A DNA stretch of 64,000 nucleotides from Flaccisagitta enflata (lineage: Eukaryota > Chaetognatha > Sagittoidea > Aphragmophora), in the NCBI GenBank assembly GCA_965153355.1, contig OZ231128.1, positions 9,920,001-9,984,000 of the forward strand, in the 5' to 3' direction. This document shows, piece by piece, positions 11,403 to 23,545 of this stretch (position 1 is the stretch's first letter; the number at the start of each line of letters is the position of its first letter). Under the pieces are notes generated by a model. That model had not been told where the DNA came from, made no database searches, and saw only the letters and a program-made list of their open reading frames with translations. The position numbers were made by a program, and so were the translations under genes.

Positions 11403-11506
11403 CAATGAAGGCGCAAAAAGTGAGATGGAGACAAAGCATCTCAGCCGTTGATTGACTGAGATATTGGTCTTTATTCTTGTCCTTTACGCCAAAGCCAAAA
11501 GCCATA

Positions 11507-11710
11507 ATAAGTACAACAAGTCCGGATACACGCTAACCATAATTGCGTGCAGGTAGGCAGGGGCAGTGTAGTAGAAGGTCAGTAAGGCACTTTGGCAGGA
11601 GTGGTTATGGGAAAAAAAACATGTTAAACGGATAAAAATGGCTGACAGACAATCCGACAAATGGACAAATAGACTGACTGTCAGACTGAAATATGGCTGG
11701 GACAATTGTG
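11507..11710 (-). mobile_element. THR1 fragment
   Basis: CAAGTCCGGATACACGC at 11507 and the GTGCAGGTAGGCAGGGGCAG block match the distal end of AGTCGCG-type THR1 (CAAGGCCGGATACACG, GTGGGCAGG). A GACAGACAATCCGACAAATGGA core follows. The hairpin end is not recognisable. Confidence 0.45.
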
Positions 11711-11784
11711 TTAGTGGCGCCTGAAAAACAGTCAACCATTTAGGTCTTTTTATCTTTTTTTTTTTATCTTTTTTTTTTTAAAAA

Positions 11785-12006
11785 CAAGTGACACAATAGT
11801 GTCACAATAACGGTGCAGACAGGTGGGCAGGAGCGTTCAGCCCCCAACCACACTCCAACCCCAACCCCCACTTACACACAAACATTCACCAAAAGTTTTG
11901 GAAACGCTCATTTTTCCACTTTTTTACTCGATCATTACCAACAGGCAGATGGGCGCACAGACAGACGGATGGACGAAGCGTCTTAAAGAGTTGCGTGTTT
12001 GCAACT
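11785..12006 (-). mobile_element. THR1 element (AGTTGCG type)
   Basis: The minus-strand hairpin end is at 11989-12006 (plus AGTTGCGTGTTTGCAACT) next to TCTTAAAG and a GACAGACGGATGGACG core. The distal end carries CAAGTGACACAATAGTGTCAC, whose hairpin GTGACAC/GTGTCAC replaces the GTGACGC/GGGTCAC of another copy. The distal arm (GGTGCAGAC) has decayed. Confidence 0.8.
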
Positions 12007-12370
12007 GAAAATGTCACTAATTTAATCAGAAAAAAAAAAGAAAAATATTGCTCAACAAATTTTTGGTTTTGGTTTTTCATTAACTAGAAAATCTGTATAA
12101 ATGCCACCAAGCCCTTTAGAGCTTGAGGAAAGTCATCCTCTAAACTCTATATTTATAACATTAAATAGCCAAAGTCGCGTCTGTTGCAATGCACGGCGCA
12201 GCTGAGAGAGCCAAAGACCAATGATGTAAATTTAAAAGGTTGTTATAAGTAGGCAAAATCTAGAGACGAAAACTGAATGGAAAACTAAAAGCTGAATGCG
12301 CTGAGAGCATCCAAAACCTTTCAATTTCCTCGTATTGATGACATTTTTGTCGATGCTCTAGCCGATATCT
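12007..12370. other. no recognised feature
   Basis: Mixed AT-rich sequence without a recognised gene or repeat. Confidence 0.5.
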
Positions 12371-12450
12371 TTGGTGTTGGTGTTGGTGTTGGTGTTGGTG
12401 TTGGTGATGTTGTTTGTTGGATTTTGGATAATGTTGGATGCCCTCAGTGG

Positions 12451-12508
<58 letters not shown>

Positions 12509-12600
12509 AGTTGTTGTTGTTTTTTAGGGCTACTGTTGTTTGTATAGTGCTTTTGTTTACATTGTTCAGTGTTTTATTTTTGTTGATGTTGTTGTGTTCG
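12371..12600. repeat. (GGTGTT)n and (GTT)n microsatellites
   Basis: Short GGTGTT run at 12377-12406, then GTT repeats at 12448-12524. Further scattered GTT and AAC runs continue to about 12700. Confidence 0.9.
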
Positions 12601-12991
12601 TCATCTTGATTGTTGTCAATGTTGTGGTCATCTCAAACGGTTGTTGTAGCTTATCAGTGTAACAACAAAAACAACAAACAACAAACAACACCAACTAACA
12701 TTGCCACAAAGTTAACAATGAAGTTGACGGTGAGGAGGGAATGGGATCGACAATGATGTCTTTTGACCATTGCCGGGCATTGGCGCAAGTTAAGTGGGTT
12801 CAGGCCGTTTTTAGTCGCCGACCGCCCACAGGTGCCCAGAAGGTGAAAACGTGAGGGTTCAAACTTGAACGTGGTCAGGAGATTGCTACATCAGCATCAT
12901 CGTGCTTATTGGTATCCTCTTCATTGCTATCTTTGTCATTGTAAACTTTATCACCATTGTTATCATCATCATCATTATAATCGTCAACATC

Positions 12992-13054
12992 TTCTTCTTC
13001 TTCTTCTTCTTCTTCTTCTTCTTCTTCTTCTTCTTCTTCTTCTTCTTCTTCTTC
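12992..13054. repeat. (CTT)n microsatellite
   Basis: About 21 CTT units following CATCAT/ATCATC triplets. Confidence 0.95.
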
Positions 13055-13204
13055 TTTACATTATCTTTCCTCTCGACCATCTTTTTGCCATCTCAATCTC
13101 CCAACAAAACTGACTTCCCCCTTCTCTTACCCCTCCCCCCGTCCCTTTCTTCCCTCATCGCCCTATTTTCACCCTTGCCCAACTTCTCATCTCTCATGCT
13201 TATC

Positions 13205-13405
13205 CTTAAATTTCTCCTTCCCCTCCTCTCATTGTCACCCCGTCCCCACCCCCTTTCTCCTTCCCCTCCTCTCATTGTCACCCCACGCCCACCCCCCTTT
13301 CTCCTTACCCTCATCTCATTGTCACCCCACCCCCACCCCCCCCCCCTTTCTCCTTCCCCTCCTCTCATTGTCACCCCACCCCCACCCCTCCTTTCTCTGT
13401 TTCTC
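13205..13405. repeat. C-rich ~57-bp tandem repeat
   Basis: Four units of TTTCTCCTTCCCCTCCTCTC and ATTGTCACCCCACCCCCACC, with a C-homopolymer in one unit. Confidence 0.85.
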
Positions 13406-13689
13406 CTGATCAATGCTCAATTACTCATCCCCTCCCTCCCACAGGCTAGTCACTGAAGTGCAAATCCTTCTTTAACAAAGCCAAGTAGGCCAACAATGCG
13501 TCCCGTTGAAATGAATGTTTTTTTATAAATGAATGATTTTATATGAATGATTTTTTTTTATGAATGAATGGTATTTATGAATGAATAAATGATTTATTGA
13601 ATAAATTACTAAAATTATGCTACTTATACTGGGTTAGAACCACTTTTCTGTTGAAAAGTTGCATGATTTATACTTTTAATGAATGCCTG

Positions 13690-13823
13690 ACCAACCGACA
13701 GAATGACGGACCCAGCCTGTATTAGAGATGCGAGGAATTCAAAAATGTGACGGACTGACGGACCGACCAATGGACCAACCTACCATCCGACACGGCAAGG
13801 TGTAGAGTTGCGAGTCTGCGACT
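13690..13823 (-). mobile_element. chimeric THR1 element
   Basis: The right part has the AGTTGCGAGTCTGCGACT hairpin (13806-13823) with an AATTCAAAAATGTGACGG block like the 35717 copy. The left part ends GTATTAGAGATGCGAGG, the hairpin half of an AGATGCG-type copy. The two halves come from different subfamilies, joined at AATTC. The two arms of this hairpin differ at one position. Confidence 0.65.
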
Positions 13824-14127
13824 AAAAATTGGTTAGAAAGACTTCATTTCACTGAATTGCAATTTCGTACTTCAATCAATTGCCCCATGACTTTGACATT
13901 CCACTTCAGTGGAATAGAAAGTAACTTGGATTTTTTACTTCAGTAAAATTTAATGTCACTCATGGTCTCTCCTTGACCTGTAAAAATCCATTTTTTTTTC
14001 TATTTTAAAGGATTTACACCAAATTTCATCAAATAAGAAACAATACACTGTTAACTCATTCTGTGAAATAGAAATCAGGATAAGGAATTGTTTTTCTCGA
14101 TTGGAACTGATATGAGGACTCATTTTT

Positions 14128-14245
14128 AGGTGCGACAAAGCACCTCTATAAATGGCTTTGTCCATTGGTTGGTTGGTTGGTTGGTTGGTCGGTCTGTTCG
14201 CATTGCATTTGTTTGACGATCCACATGCCCACCTTAATGGTCTTG
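14128..14245 (+). mobile_element. THR1 element (AGGTGCG type)
   Basis: Hairpin AGGTGCGACAAAGCACCT, CTCTATAAATGGC spacer, GGTT core, CGACGATCCACA block shared with the 21310 copy, a decayed distal arm GCCCACCT, and end GGTCTTG before TTTT. Confidence 0.85.
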
Positions 14246-14538
14246 TTTTAGTCTACTGAAGTGGGAGTTCTCGCTTGAGTCGGGGAGTTCTCTACTGAAG
14301 TGTGAATTTCGCTCTAAAAAGATAACCCACTCTTCCCTGTACCCCTCCACTCCTCTTCATTCTACTCTTCCTCCTCCTCTCCCTCCTTCTTCTTGGCATG
14401 CCGGCGTCGTGGTCCAGTGAAACGCCGGCGACATAAGCAATTTGCGACGCCGCTGCGGCTCGCCACAACTTTCTCTACTCTGGCACTTTGGGCCAATTCA
14501 AAGAAAGGGGAAAAATTGGTTGTAACCTGGAGTTGACC

Positions 14539-14706
<168 letters not shown>

Positions 14707-14945
14707 GATGCAGACAAAAAGACAAACACAGACCAAGTATACGCGGACTGACATACAGACAGACAAAGAATCCTACACGCTCAAGCAGATGGACAGATAG
14801 ACTTATAGACTTATAGACTGACAGATAAACAGACCAAACCGTCAGACATTCAGGCAAAGAGTGAGTCGGTGAGGCAAAGTCAGAGGAAGTGGTTTGGTTT
14901 TCAATGGCTGGGAAATGGGCAACAGCATGGAGACTCCAATTGACT

Positions 14946-15185
14946 GGATGATCTACAAGGGCTGGCTAGAGGCTAAAGAGTGTGGGACTGTGGGTGCTCG
15001 GTTGTATTTCACTTCTAAACATAGTGTAAATGATCTACAAAGGTTAGCTAGAGGCTAAAGAGTGTGGATGCACACTTCTTTTTGGCTTCTTTGCATACTG
15101 TTGATGCTCTACAAAGGCTGGCTAGAGGCTAAAGGGTGTAGGTGCTCGCTTGTATTTGGCTTCTTAGCATACTATGGATGTTGAA
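14946..15185. repeat. ~80-bp tandem repeat, three units
   Basis: Units start TGATCTACAAAGGCTGGCTA and GAGGCTAAAGAGTGTGG at about 14948, 15030 and 15105. The rest of each unit shares TTGTATTTGGCTTCTTAGCA. Confidence 0.85.
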
Positions 15186-16430
<1,245 letters not shown>

Positions 16431-16435
16431 GTGAC

Positions 16436-16715
16436 GCCGTGACGCTGTGACGACGACGACAACGACCACGACGACCACGACGACCACGACGACCACGACA
16501 ACAACCACGACGATGGTGCTCTACTTCCGTTCCATCATTGTCAGGTTCATCAACCAAATTCTGACTCTCGAGGGGACAACCACTCTAGGCCGAATACTGA
16601 TCTAAAGTTTCATCGCAAAACCACTTAAGGCCAAACACCAATCTAAAATTTTGTTGCAAAACCAATCTAGGCCAAATTCCAATCCAAAGTTTTGTTGCAA
16701 AAGCACTATGGTCCA
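16436..16715. repeat. CGACCA run and ~47-bp repeat
   Basis: ACGACCACGACGACC repeats (16445-16510), then three units of AACCAATCTAGGCCAAATTC and CAATCTAAAGTTTTGTTGCA (about 16580-16705). Confidence 0.8.
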
Positions 16716-16866
16716 ATTTGGATAAGAGTGGGAAAAAGAAGCTCCTCTCCTATTCTTAAATTCTAACCCTGGTGGTTTTTGTTTGAAACATATCATGAGG
16801 ACTCTACATACAAATTGAAAAAAAGATGCACTTCCAAGTGGTTGATTTAAATGTTGAAACAAGAAA

Positions 16867-17151
16867 CAAGTGACGCGGGGTCACAATATCAATGTGGACA
16901 GGTGGGCAGGGGCTGCCAAACCCCATCCATACCCAACGCCCCACCCAACCCTACATACATACAGATACATACACATACATACACATACAAACACATACAT
17001 ACATACACATACATACACATACATACACATACATGCACAAAAAGCTTCTAAAACGCCCGTTTTCCCACTTTTCAACTCATACTCACTGACCAACGGACCG
17101 ACGGACAATGGACCGACGGACAGTCAAAGCCTCAGTGGCGTGCCCGCAACT
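16867..17151 (-). mobile_element. THR1 element with (ACATAC)n interior
   Basis: The distal end on plus is CAAGTGACGCGGGGTCAC (hairpin GTGACGC/GGGTCAC), followed by ATATCAATGTGGACAGGTGG. The interior holds an ACATACAC microsatellite (16958-17035), and the GACCGACGGACA core and hairpin end AGTGGCGTGCCCGCAACT are at 17134-17151. Confidence 0.85.
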
Positions 17152-17639
17152 AAAAACTAAAACTCTTGCCCGTTTGAAAGCTTTTCAAGGGTTTTTTTTT
17201 CATTTTGCGCCAATCTGGTATTTCAGTATTTTTTGTTTGAAAATGACATTAATTTACATGAAAATATGACCAAATTTGTTTGTGCAATCCCATCGCAAAT
17301 TATTTGTAGTGGCTGATTTAAGTCTGTACACCAATTCTTTATGGTTACTAAAACATTTTTATGTATGATCATAGAACAAAATAATAGTAGAGTATAAATT
17401 AAGTGAAAAAAGTCCTTTCATAAAGTCTGTTCAAAACCACTACATAAGTTTGAATAGGCAGTTGGGTTTGTTAATCAGTTTGATTCAGTCTAAAGTGGCT
17501 GGGGATTCACCTGCATTCATTTTCAGAAAAAGATTCGGCCTTAAGTCATAGGTTCTTCTTGAGTATCAGAGAAATTCTGCCTTGTTGTTTCTTACCGCCA
17601 TCGTTACTGACGCTGTTTGTCGTTGTTGTTGGCATTGTC

Positions 17640-17850
<211 letters not shown>

Positions 17851-18469
17851 GTTGTAAACCGGGGGAGCCTACCCGGGCTTGATGAACATGAATCGGCATC
17901 TGATTATCAGAGAGGCCATGCGATCCGCCACATTGGGCCATGCCTTTGGATCATTTAATGTAAGACTCCTGTCGATGTCATGTCAATGAGTTGTCTGCTT
18001 CAACCATAAGGGGAGCTTTATTTCAATCATAAAGATACGCTAAGCTAGCAATGCTACATCTGAGCCGTAACTACACGGCCACCACGCGCCCTCTCGTTGT
18101 CGTAATGGTCATCGCTGTCGTCTTTGTTGTGTTGATAACACTGACTCATATACTAAATAACGAGCTGATACATCACTGATACAACCGATAGCGCATTGAC
18201 AATATCACTCGGCAACCAAGTTTTAAAAGTCGAACGCGATTTACGTTTAGGAAATGAGATTAGAAACCTTACCTGAGCCTCGGCATCAGCTTGGCTTCTC
18301 TCCATTCTCATTCATACCACGAGTGAAAATCAGATCCTGATTTTGATTTTTTTTTATTTTGTACAGGAGTTTTAGATAAGTCACTTTCATAGCTTGAACA
18401 TTCTTTTTTATCATTTGTTTCATTTGCAACACTGTTATTAGACACATCTTTGATAAAAGGTTGATATCT

Positions 18470-19236
18470 ACCCTGCTTTCAATATCGAGTGTTACCAGCA
18501 AAACCTTTATTGCATCTAAAGTATATATTTTTGGAAATTCAGCTAGGATTTGCCAAAAAGCATGTAACCTACCATTTGTTCATGCAAAATTTCAAAGGAC
18601 TGGCTCAAGCCGTTTGGCTTCCACATGATTTTGAATGAAAATGAGATAAACCCCATTAGAGGATTTTTTAAAAAATTGATTAACTGACACTGAGACATTG
18701 AATCATTGTCGTTTCTTAACGAATCAAGCAAAAATGGCCAGATTTGTCTTGAAAGAAGGATATTAGTCTCAATTTATGTATCTCTGTTGAAAAAGACCAA
18801 ATATTTGAAATCTATGTGGAAAATCTGGGTTTTCCTTTGAATTTTTGAAGTTTGAGCAGGTTTCAAATAATAACAACTTTATTTCAGCACCAAAATTCTT
18901 AAAGAATGGTGAAAAGCTAAAATGGTACAAAGTAAGTGTCAATTATTGACTATACATGACTTATTTGGTCATTCCAGCTCATGATGCGCAAAGTTTATAA
19001 GGGTTCATACATATAAAATCGCTCAAAAATGTGTTTTTTTGGCAAATTTTGCTCAAATTTTATCAAATTTCAAAAACATGTGGACAATAACCCGCTAGAC
19101 CCAGCATGACGAAATTTTGCATGAAATAATGGTAAGTAATGTGCTTTCAGACAAAACCAACCAGATTTTTTACAAATAAATACTTTTGACGCAATAAAGG
19201 TTTTGCTGGTAACACTCGATATTGAAAGCAGGGTAG
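18470..19236. mobile_element. ~770-bp foldback element
   Basis: Positions 18470-18515 and 19191-19236 are perfect 46-nt inverted repeats (outer end CTACCCTGCTTTCAATATCG). Similarity continues inward with divergence: TACCATTTGTTCATGCAAAATTTC near 18572 matches TACCATTATTTCATGCAAAATTTC on the minus strand near 19130, and CCACATG plus TTTTGAA match too. Arms are therefore at least ~180 nt. No transposase is visible. Confidence 0.85.
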
Positions 19237-19800
19237 AACAAAAGTATGTCGACAAAATATGAATCAATTGATTTTTTAAAATGATAAGAAACACGGTTTT
19301 AGTTTATTGTTTATCTAGTAAAAATATTAACTAAAGCTTTTCAATTGGAGTTTCATTTTACTGAACAAACATAAACCACAGACTCTTTGATCTTGATACC
19401 TCATATTTTTGAAAACATAAACTGATTCCCTTCTTGTTGATATTCTTTTGTTGCAGATAGTGTCTTTCCGATAGTGCATTGTTTTTTTGGTGACAAATTT
19501 TTGCACAACCCATCCCTTGCAAATCATCCAAAAGATTGATTCAGAAAACGCCTACTTAGATTGATCAACGTCAGCAGTCAGCGGATAAAAACGCTTTAAA
19601 CATTAATGACACACAAGTTGGTAGAAATCTGCCGTAAACCGTATAACTTTATGACGATAATATTATCATAAATAGGCAGACATTCATTTAACTAAATAAA
19701 TGCGCGTCAAATTCTTATGAAATTACGTCAGAGTTTAATTGAACCAAGCTCAAAAGGGTTGCTATTTTTAGCAATTGACAATTCATTGTTAGACAGAAGA
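19237..19800. other. no recognised feature
   Basis: AT-rich unique DNA with short open frames only. Confidence 0.5.
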
Positions 19801-20045
19801 AACGCAAAGTAGTGATGTTACCGAGCAAAAATTTTTTTGCTCGATGATTAATTGGCCTGAATTTCATTTGCTCGAGCATTAATCGAGCAATTTCGAGAAT
19901 TTTTCTCATTAATCTATATAGCTACCTCCACTAAAAAAAAACAAAATGAAATGGGGAAAAAGATGGTTTTTTAAAGCAGTAAGACGTTTCTAAGTGTTTA
20001 GTTGTAAACAAAAAAAGTAATTATTTTGTAGCAACCAAGGTTTTT

Positions 20046-20202
20046 AGTTGCGGACGCGCAACTCTATAAGAGGCTTTGTCCGTCCGTCCGTCCGTCGGTT
20101 GGTCGGTCGGTTGGTCCGTGGTGATCGAGTTGAAAAGTGGGAAAACGCGCATTTCTGCCCCTGCCCACCCGTCCGCAACTGATGGCCGTGTATCCGGCCT
20201 TG
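20046..20202 (+). mobile_element. THR1 element (AGTTGCG type), intact
   Basis: Hairpin AGTTGCGGACGCGCAACT follows TTTTT. Then come CTCTATAAGAGGC, (GTCC)n/(GGTC)n, GAGTTGAAAAGTGGGAAAAC, CTGCCCCTGCCCACC, the distal arm CGTCCGCAACT (20170-20180, exact 11-nt complement of the first 11 nt), and hairpin GGCCGTGTATCCGGCC, ending TTG before TTTT. It is a useful reference copy. Confidence 0.92.
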
Positions 20203-20231
20203 TTTTGAAGAGGACCACAGAACACTTTTTT

Positions 20232-20375
20232 AGTCGCGGACAAGCGACTCTATAAGAGGCTTTGTCTATCCATCGGTCGGTTCGTTGGTTGGTTGGTCGG
20301 TCCGTCTGTCCATCACGCTCGAGTCAAAAAGTGGGAGAACACGCATCTCTGCCCCTGCCCACCCGTCCAGCCTTG
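20232..20375 (+). mobile_element. THR1 element (AGTCGCG type), distal deletion
   Basis: Hairpin AGTCGCGGACAAGCGACT, same spacer and core as the neighbour 30 bp upstream. The distal arm and second hairpin are deleted (ACCCGTCC joins directly to AGCCTTG). Confidence 0.88.
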
Positions 20376-20687
20376 TTTTCACAAATCATTCAGATTTCAA
20401 GTTTTTCCTCAGGAGGATAAGAGCATCAATGGTTTTCTCACTTGAGTTGTGGTCTAAAGAAACATTAAATTTGACAAATCATTCGATTATGTTATATAAT
20501 GTGCTGCTATGCAGTAGAAATTTAGAGAAAACTATAGTTTTATGAATTTTGCATAGTCCCTAGAATTAGTAAAAAGGAACAACTGATCAATGGTATTGAT
20601 CTTGCATCGGTAAAGTCCCGGAATACACAGCGAAAAAAACGATTTCCATAAAAGAAAATGCGCAAAAAGTTTTATACGTTATCACAA

Positions 20688-20822
20688 AGAATTCTAAGAC
20701 TGTCTCTGAACATAGAAATTTGCATTTCTAAGAACATGGCCCTTTTCTTGAAAGTATTAAGACTGACGCCATGTTTTTCAAAATGCAAATTTTTTATGAT
20801 CAGGGACAGTCTTAGAATTTTA
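20688..20822. repeat. 135-nt imperfect hairpin
   Basis: GAATTCTAAGACTGTCTCTG to AATTTGCATTT (20688-20728) is matched inversely by AAATGCAAATTTTTTATGAT to TTAGAATTTT (20780-20822). The apical part has ACATGGC/GCCATGT. It sits within the hAT element. Confidence 0.75.
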
Positions 20823-20947
20823 CGCGAAACATAATGAATGCACGAAATCCGATTTTTCATTAAAATCCATCAATTTTGTACCCTTTATCTTAACTTCTCA
20901 TACGCATATCATACTGGTATCGATTTTATTATGCAAAAAATTGATTA

Positions 20948-21306
20948 TTACCACCAAAAAACCTTCATCTTAATTGAATATTGAAAAATTAGCAATAAAG
21001 AAAATCTCATGAAAATCATTTTGACGTGTATAATTGCGTACTCGTTTGCACCGTGACTTAAACGGGATCTTAATTTAGTCACAAACATCCCGGTAGCAGA
21101 GAAGGCACGCTCATCCTTAATAGAAGTGGGAGGGAGAGTCTTTATCGCGCAAAATACTTTTTTAAGGTGTTCACCAGTGTTTTCAAAAATGGTCAGTTCC
21201 CTTTTTATTTCGGATAGGATGTCCGCTTGAGAAGACAATTTTTGTATTCCTACTTTCTCTTGCTTTCCCGCTAAAAATGACTGCAGCTTCTCAATTTTGC
21301 TCTGTT
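20948..21306 (-). pseudogene. hAT transposase C-terminal fragment
   Basis: The minus-strand frame runs from the THR1 insertion at 21310 to a stop near 20948. It reads ..KIEKLQSFLAGKQEKV.., ..LTIFENTGEHLKKVF.., then PPTSIKDERAFSATGMF and TKLRSRLSHGANEYAI. The (D/S)ERAFSATG..VTKLRSRLS string is the hallmark of the hAT C-terminal dimerisation region, which in intact transposases follows the RNase H-like catalytic domain. The catalytic part and BED finger are not found: upstream sequence is replaced by a THR1 copy and then the TIR. This copy could not encode an active enzyme. Confidence 0.88.
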
Positions 21307-21309
21307 TTT

Positions 21310-21433
21310 AGGTGCGACAAAGCACCTCTATAACTGGCTGTGTCCGTCGGTTGGTCGGTCGGTTGGTCGGTCGGTTGGTAACGCATTCGTTCGACGATCC
21401 ACACGTCGCACCTTATTGGCCTACTTGGCCTTG
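21310..21433 (+). mobile_element. THR1 element (AGGTGCG type), intact
   Basis: Hairpin AGGTGCGACAAAGCACCT, spacer CTCTATAACTGGC, GGTTGGTC core, CGACGATCCACAC, distal arm GTCGCACCT (21405-21413, exact complement of the first 9 nt), TTGGCCTACTTGGCC, and TTG. It is inserted in the hAT transposase reading frame. Confidence 0.92.
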
Positions 21434-21640
21434 TTCTTTGGGTTTTAATCGCCATTTTCTGAACAAATGAACAGAAATTTTCCTTCGAGGATTTTTGTTT
21501 TGCTCGAGCAATTAATACAAGATTTTAATCGATTAATGCTCGATTAATTGCTTGCTCGGTAACATTACTAACGCAAAGATTAAAATTTTCAAAATTTCGA
21601 TGACTTCAAATATGTTTGAATGGAATGAAATTTATCGAAA

Positions 21641-21775
<135 letters not shown>

Positions 21776-21890
21776 TCGTCTATCGGATCTTTTTGTCACG
21801 CCCAGCAGTGAAACGAGAAACAGCTTTCTTCTTCTCTGATTGATTCTGATTCAATCTCTTTCTCCATCTTGGGCATGTTTCTTTTCCTCC

Positions 21891-22150
21891 GGGCGTGTTT
21901 CTAGTGAGCGCCAAAAACGCGTTTGTTCCCATGAAACGCGATAACAGTGTGAACACATATTCAAGAATTTCAACTGTCCCGAGAGGGAGTGAGCGAAGTG
22001 AGTGAGCGAGCCCATGAACGAAGCAAGCAAGCGTTGCAAAGCGGAGCGCTGCGGAGCAAGTGAGCGGAGTGAGCGGTGCAAGCAAACGAACGTAGCGAGC
22101 GACCGAGTGGCCCTTTCAAAACGCGATCGTCTTTGACTAGAAACGCCCCC
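21891..22150 (+). mobile_element. GCGAGC-core element, copy 3
   Basis: It starts GGGCGTGTTTCTAGTGAGCG and ends CTAGAAACGCCCCC, with the same interior order as copy 1 but a shorter GAGCG-type core. The flanking 8-mers (TTTCCTCC and TTTCTTTT) are only partly similar. Confidence 0.8.
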
Positions 22151-22224
22151 TTTCTTTTCTTCTTCACCATTTCCTTGGATTTTCACTGTGTTTCGTACTT
22201 CCTTTCTAGCAAATCTCGATTTTT

Positions 22225-22458
22225 AGTTGCGGACACGCAACTCTATGTAAGGCTTTGTCCGTCCGTCCAACTGTCTGTTGGTTCGTCCGTCTATCCGTCC
22301 ATCCACGGTGACCGAATTGAAACATGCGAAAACAAACATTTTTAATGTTGTCGTTATGATTGTCTCTGTCTGTGTGTGAGGGGTGGGTGAGGGTGTGGAT
22401 GGGGGCTGTACGCCCCTGCTCACCCACCCACAACGATATTGTAACCCCGCGTCTCTTG
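22225..22458 (+). mobile_element. THR1 element (AGTTGCG type)
   Basis: Hairpin AGTTGCGGACACGCAACT after TTTTT, GTCCGTCC core, GTGTGTGAGGGGTGGG interior, CCTGCTCACCC, ACAACGATATTGTAACCCCG, and end GTCTCTTG. The far hairpin is of the GTAACCCCGCGTTAC class, decayed. Confidence 0.85.
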
Positions 22459-22554
22459 TTATACAGTATGTTTTCGATCGTACCATCTCTGTATTTTTCT
22501 GTCACCACATTCATTCGAATTTGCTTGAGTCGTTGCCTTTCAAACAGATTCTGT

Positions 22555-23545
22555 ATTTATTCTTTCTCTCTTTTTTATCTTTTTCTTTTCTTTTCTTTCT
22601 CTCTCACTTTTTTATCATTGCTTTTCTTTCTCTCTCATTTTTCTTTTTTTTTTCTTTGTTTTTCATATAATCCCCTCACCACTAATCACTATAATTTAAT
22701 CTCCTCACCACTGTAATCTCTGTCATTTAATCCCCTCACCACTATATTCTTCATCATTTAATCTCCTTACCACTGTAATCTCCGTCATTTAATCCCTTTC
22801 ACCACTGTAATTCCCTCACTGTACTGAAAGCGACCTCAAGACTATTTTCCGCTGATGGTTCTTTTTTTTTTCTATCCTATTTTCTTTCCTTTTTCTTTTT
22901 TTCTTTTTTTCTTTTTTTCTTTATTTTTTTCTCTTTCATATAATCCCCTCACCATTAATCACTATAATCTAATCTCCTCACTACTGTAATCTCTGTCATT
23001 TAATCCCCTCACCACTTATCTCAATCATTCAATCTCCTCACTATCGTAATCCCAGTCATTTAATCCCCTCACCACAATGTTCTCCATCATTTAATCTCCT
23101 TACTACTGTAATCTCCGTCATAGAACCCCCTTCACCACTGTAATTCCCTCATTGTACTGAAAGCGACCTCAAGACTATTTTCCGCTGATGGTTCTTTTTT
23201 TTCCAGCTATTTCCTTTCCTTTGTTTTTTTTTCTTTTTTTCTTTATTTTTTCGTTTTTCATATAATCCCCTCACCACTAATCACAATAATTTAATCTCCT
23301 CACCACTGTAATCTCTGTTATTCAATCCCCTCACCACTTATCTCAATCATTGAATCTCCTCACTATTGTAATCACAGTCATTTAATCCCCTCACCACAAT
23401 ATTCTCCATCATTTAATCTCCTTACCACTGTAATCTCCATCATTTAATCTCCTTACCACTGTAATCTCCGTCATTTAATCCACTTCACCACTGTAATTCC
23501 CTCATTGTACTGAAACCGACCTCAAGACTATGTTCCGCTGATGGT
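22555..23545. repeat. higher-order repeat, ~340-bp period
   Basis: Three large units each contain AT-rich ~23-bp subunits (TTTAATCCCCTCACCACTGT and ATCTC variants), the boundary GAAAGCGACCTCAAGACTAT with TTTCCGCTGATGGTT, and a T/CTTTTT-rich stretch. Boundary motifs occur at about 22826, 23159 and 23512. Confidence 0.88.

Larger units (their letters stand above)
19810..21570 (-). mobile_element. hAT transposon remnant with 8-bp TSD
   Basis: The element begins TAGTGATGTTACCGAGCAA and ends TTGCTCGGTAACATTACTA, a 19-bp TIR with one mismatch. It is flanked by the exact 8-bp direct repeat ACGCAAAG (19802-19809 and 21571-21578), the length expected for hAT. CTCGAGCATTAATCGAGC-type subterminal motifs lie inside each end. 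It carries a minus-strand transposase remnant and three nested THR1 copies (20046, 20232, 21310). Confidence 0.95.

Noticed and set aside
20046-20202. THR1 as a SINE
   Set aside because: No RNA polymerase III A/B boxes or tRNA/5S-like head; T-runs are on both ends and short inverted termini are present, which fits a DNA element better.
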